Shown: piece by piece, positions 60,945 through 64,000 of the stretch | How the letters are laid out: each line of letters starts with the position of its first letter | Numbering within the stretch: the stretch's first letter is position 1 | Assembly: GCA_030549775.1 (NCBI GenBank) | Contig: CM060175.1 | Location: forward strand, 70,337,245 to 70,401,244 | Source: Tamarix chinensis | Lineage: Eukaryota > Streptophyta > Magnoliopsida > Caryophyllales > Tamaricaceae | Direction: 5' to 3' | DNA: 64,000 bases | Made by a program: the position numbers and the translations under genes | The notes under the pieces: model-generated | Told to the model about the DNA's origin: nothing | What the model saw: only the letters and a program-made list of their open reading frames with translations | Database searches by the model: none

Positions 60945-62333
60945 AATTAACACTCCAAAACCATAATTTAAAAAATTATGCTAAAATATGAATTTATTAT
61001 GAGATTAATTAAATATAATATTTTAATGAAATAATGGGAGTAATTAAGACAAAAAAAAAGAGGAAAATAGTAAAGAATTTAATTGAGGAAGATTAGGGTA
61101 ATTTGTGAATTAAAATAGAATTTAGGAAGATTTACCCAAATTTTTTAATATTAATATAAAAAGGAATTTAATTATTATTTTATTTATTTTATTATTTTTA
61201 AATATTCAAAAATATCAAAAATATTCTAAATACCCTAACTACCCTATGTTCCTTTTTCTTTTTTCCCTTTTTCTTTTTTCCCTTTTTCCTTTTTCCTTTT
61301 TCATCCTTCTTTTTCTCCTTTCTCATTTTTCTTTTTTCTCCCCTGAATTGGGCCTTGCCATTCGGCCCAACTCCCCCTTCCTCTCTTCTCTCCCCTACGC
61401 AGCCCAACCCGCGTCATTCTTCTTCTTCTTTTTTCCTTTCTCCCTTCACCAAACCACTCTCCTTCTTTTCTTTCATTTCTTTTCCCCCAACTAGCCAGCC
61501 TAACTCCTCTTCTTCTTTCTCCTCCCTTCTCCTCATCCTCGTGTTGCAGGTCACATCTACAGCCTACCACCATCCTTACCACCATACCACCCGACCAACT
61601 ACTCCTCTCTCTCTCTCCCCTATCCTTTTCCATCCCATTTCGAGCTAGGCCCCATCGCGTGCTCCCCTTCCTTTCCTTTTTCTCCCCTACTATGCCTTAC
61701 CCCTTATCCTCTTCCCCCTTTTTCTTCTTCTCCCTCTCTTGGCCTATAAATACCCCATACCGACCCCCCCAAATTGCCCTCCTTTTCTCTACCTAGAAAT
61801 TCTAGTACATTTTGCTACCGCCACTTTAGACACCACCTTAACCGCCGTCATGCAGCGACGCCACCGAAAACACCACCCAATCCCTTCCCTGCATAACCCT
61901 CCACCAAACTAAGCCACTTACCGCCCATAAATCCCTATACACAAAATCCCCTCCCCCGATTGTGAAAATTTGGCAGCTCAAGCTGCCCTTTGTACCCCAT
62001 CATCTCCCCTCTCACAGCCATGTGTCGCCTCCTCCGCCACAATCACCACCTCCCCTACCACCCAATAAACCCAATAGAACCTCCTCTACCTTCCCCTACC
62101 CTTACTTCTCCCTTTCTCCCTCTCCTTCCTCCTCCCTCCTTCTCCACCACCCTCAGCCACCACAACCGCCGCCTACGCCACCACCTTACTGTGCCACCAC
62201 CATCACTATAACCCTCTCGATCCAGATATTCTACCACCCCACAACCACCATCTCTCTCTCTCTCTCTCTTTTAAGTATAATTTATTTAGTATAATTATTA
62301 TTATAACTTTATTATTTTTGTTGTTGTTGTTGT
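60945..62333 (+). repeat. Family B LTR, 5' part, plus orientation, truncated
   Basis: It begins near TTAACACTCCAAAACCATAA, comparable to the start at 49282. It carries the AT-rich start and then the pyrimidine-rich block 61240-62270, including TTGGGCCTTGCCATTCGGCC opposite TTTGGCCTATCCCAGCGGCC at 49807. A (CT)n run lies at about 62250-62268. It ends at 62333, where a second LTR terminus in opposite orientation begins. Frames here are low-complexity Pro/Ser/His-rich. Confidence 0.65.
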
Positions 62334-64000
62334 AATACCCCAAAATTCACTACTAAAAAATTTTATTTCATTTAAGATTTAGGCGAAAGCAATTAAATCA
62401 AAATTTGTGAATTTTCAGGGATGTTACCATCGTGATCAGCACAAGCCTGACCCCCAACCGTTCCCATACTAGCCACAAGGCCCAAGGAAATTAACAACCA
62501 TCATAATTCAATTTCAAGACAAGGTTTCATAAAAGTGTTGGAACATATATAAAATAGAAATTAGAGTATGCGGGAAAAGGTTTACAACCTAGAGTACATG
62601 ATTAAAATTTCTCAATAGGAATAAAGGTTATAGTACAATAAGAATTAAGTAAACCAGTACAAAATAAAGGGATATAGAAAAGGTAAATCCGGCCACAACA
62701 CTATTGAATCACCTGGCCAAGTCCATGCTCAACATTCAGCCCCACCCCACCCAATGCCTCATAAGCATCAAAAGCATCAAGGACAGCATCACTAGCCTGC
62801 ACAAACTCAGAGGGGCCTTCTACTCATGGGAATGAGCAATACCCATGAAAAGGGTAGTTAGTACGCTATGTACTAAGTAAGGTAACCATTCACTAAGGCC
62901 AACACACCAAGGCACATAATACCAATATGATGACATAACACCATACAATCATTTAAGATAAGTAAAGGCCAAGTTGTAGTACAGATAAACTAATTATTTA
63001 ATCTCTGATCAATGCTCAATTCACACCATGCTTATTATCATTCCATGCGAGTGTGGGAACCCCACTATTATAGCTAGTGGACCGAATACATACAAGACAT
63101 AATGCAATTGACCACTATTATTCATCGGTGGATCAGTCTCTAGGGCAAGATACTCCTAACCACTATTATTCACCGGTGAACCGGTCTGGCCCTGACTCTC
63201 ATGGTATTTCACTATAAGTAGTTAGTGTCTTTCCCATGTCTTATCATAATTATGTTTGGTTTGTTGAGCACGGAATCCTCCACTATTGTAGCCGGTGGAC
63301 GGGAAACATACAAGGCATAGTGCGCATGACCACTATTATTCACTAGTAGATAACTCTCCATGGCACCCCAGCTCCTAGCCACTATTATTTGCCGATAGAC
63401 CGGTCTAGGCCCGGCTTAAAAATCTTTCTCTTTAAATGATTAGCATCTTACTGTGTCTTATTCAATAATTTTTCATCCTAGACATGCATGACTAAATCCA
63501 TCTACACTTATCCTCCCAAGAGGGTCTATCCCATATCTTAATTCTTTTGCACCTCCTAACTCATTCTGACAACCTTTCCTTATTCCACTTGCTCATACTA
63601 GTGGCCCAACTCCTAAGTGTGTGTGTGTATCAAGGCCCACTACCCTGTACCCCTAAGTCCACTCACAATCTGACCCTAGGGTTTTCTCTAGAAACCCTAA
63701 TTTGGGCCTATATAGCCCTCCTTCTCTACCTCACACAACCCAAACTATTTTAACACCCCACACATCACAACCCTTAGATTCAATCCTCATCATCTCACTT
63801 TACTCCCTCAAATATAAGTGTGACCACAATACCCTAGGTGGCTACACTAAACCCTATTTAGCCATGCCAAACCCTAGCATCCTCCTTTCCATATGTCACC
63901 CTTCCATTTCTCACCTTCCACTCTCGCTTTCCCATAATGCCCATGCTCACTCCACACATGATAATCCTCCATCTTCATCTCATACTCCACTCATCCTCAT
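62334..64000 (-). repeat. Family B LTR, minus orientation, running past the window end
   Basis: It starts TGTAATACCCCAAAATTCAC (within a base or two of 62332), the complement of the LTR end at 53120, and continues with a GGGATGTTACC block, as that LTR does. It shares its start with 7516. Inside, phrases such as CCACTATTATTCACCGGTGA recur near 63120, 63165 and 63340-63395. The frame at 63547-63753 is incidental. Confidence 0.6.

Noticed and set aside
1..64000. tRNA, rRNA, CRISPR arrays or prokaryotic operons
   Set aside because: None was seen. The only tRNA-like sequences are primer-binding sites of retrotransposons.

Overview
The window is plant nuclear DNA, AT-rich and repeat-dense, with no intact host gene that I can recognise. 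The evidence for a plant is a CACTA (En/Spm) transposon with plant-type TNP2 and En/Spm transposase genes, several Ty3/gypsy families with very long LTRs, an endogenous caulimovirid-like pararetrovirus remnant, and intron-bearing fragments of an ATRX/SNF2-type gene. The species cannot be named from the sequence. No bacterial features, CRISPR arrays, tRNA or rRNA genes were seen.

Layout. 1-5580: a decayed gypsy element of the tRNA-Asp-primed type, with partial LTR, gag and protease remnants and a second partial LTR. 5580-12642 and 27924-29277: minus-strand LTR sequence (family C), split by a 3.6-kb solo LTR (family B, 7516-11092) and by the CACTA element. 12643-27923: a 15.28-kb CACTA element with 30-bp perfect terminal inverted repeats and a TTA target duplication. 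It holds a broken TNP2-type transposase (15423-19101), a nearly intact second transposase-related gene in about nine exons (19318-26848), and, antisense within that gene's 4.9-kb first intron, three consecutive exons of an ATRX-like chromatin remodeller. 29440-30310: minus-strand integrase remnant. 30310-33110: minus-strand LTR and 3' region of the same family as the left-edge element.

33110-36193, 37118-38284, 38464-41285 and 58000-60940: copies or parts of a third long LTR (family D). The element at 38464-60940 is the clearest nest. Its 5' LTR is split first by the pararetrovirus remnant (about 41285-49075) and then by a 3.84-kb solo LTR of family B (49282-53120, flanked by AAAGG). It resumes and ends at 53515. 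Gag, protease, RT, RNase H and integrase remnants follow (53560-57850), then a polypurine tract and the 3' LTR from 58000. Two family B LTR pieces in opposite orientation fill 60945-64000.

Nearly all coding remnants carry stops, frameshifts or lost catalytic residues. The exception is the second CACTA gene, whose splice sites and phases mostly hold together. The most interesting object is the CACTA element with its captured ATRX exons.
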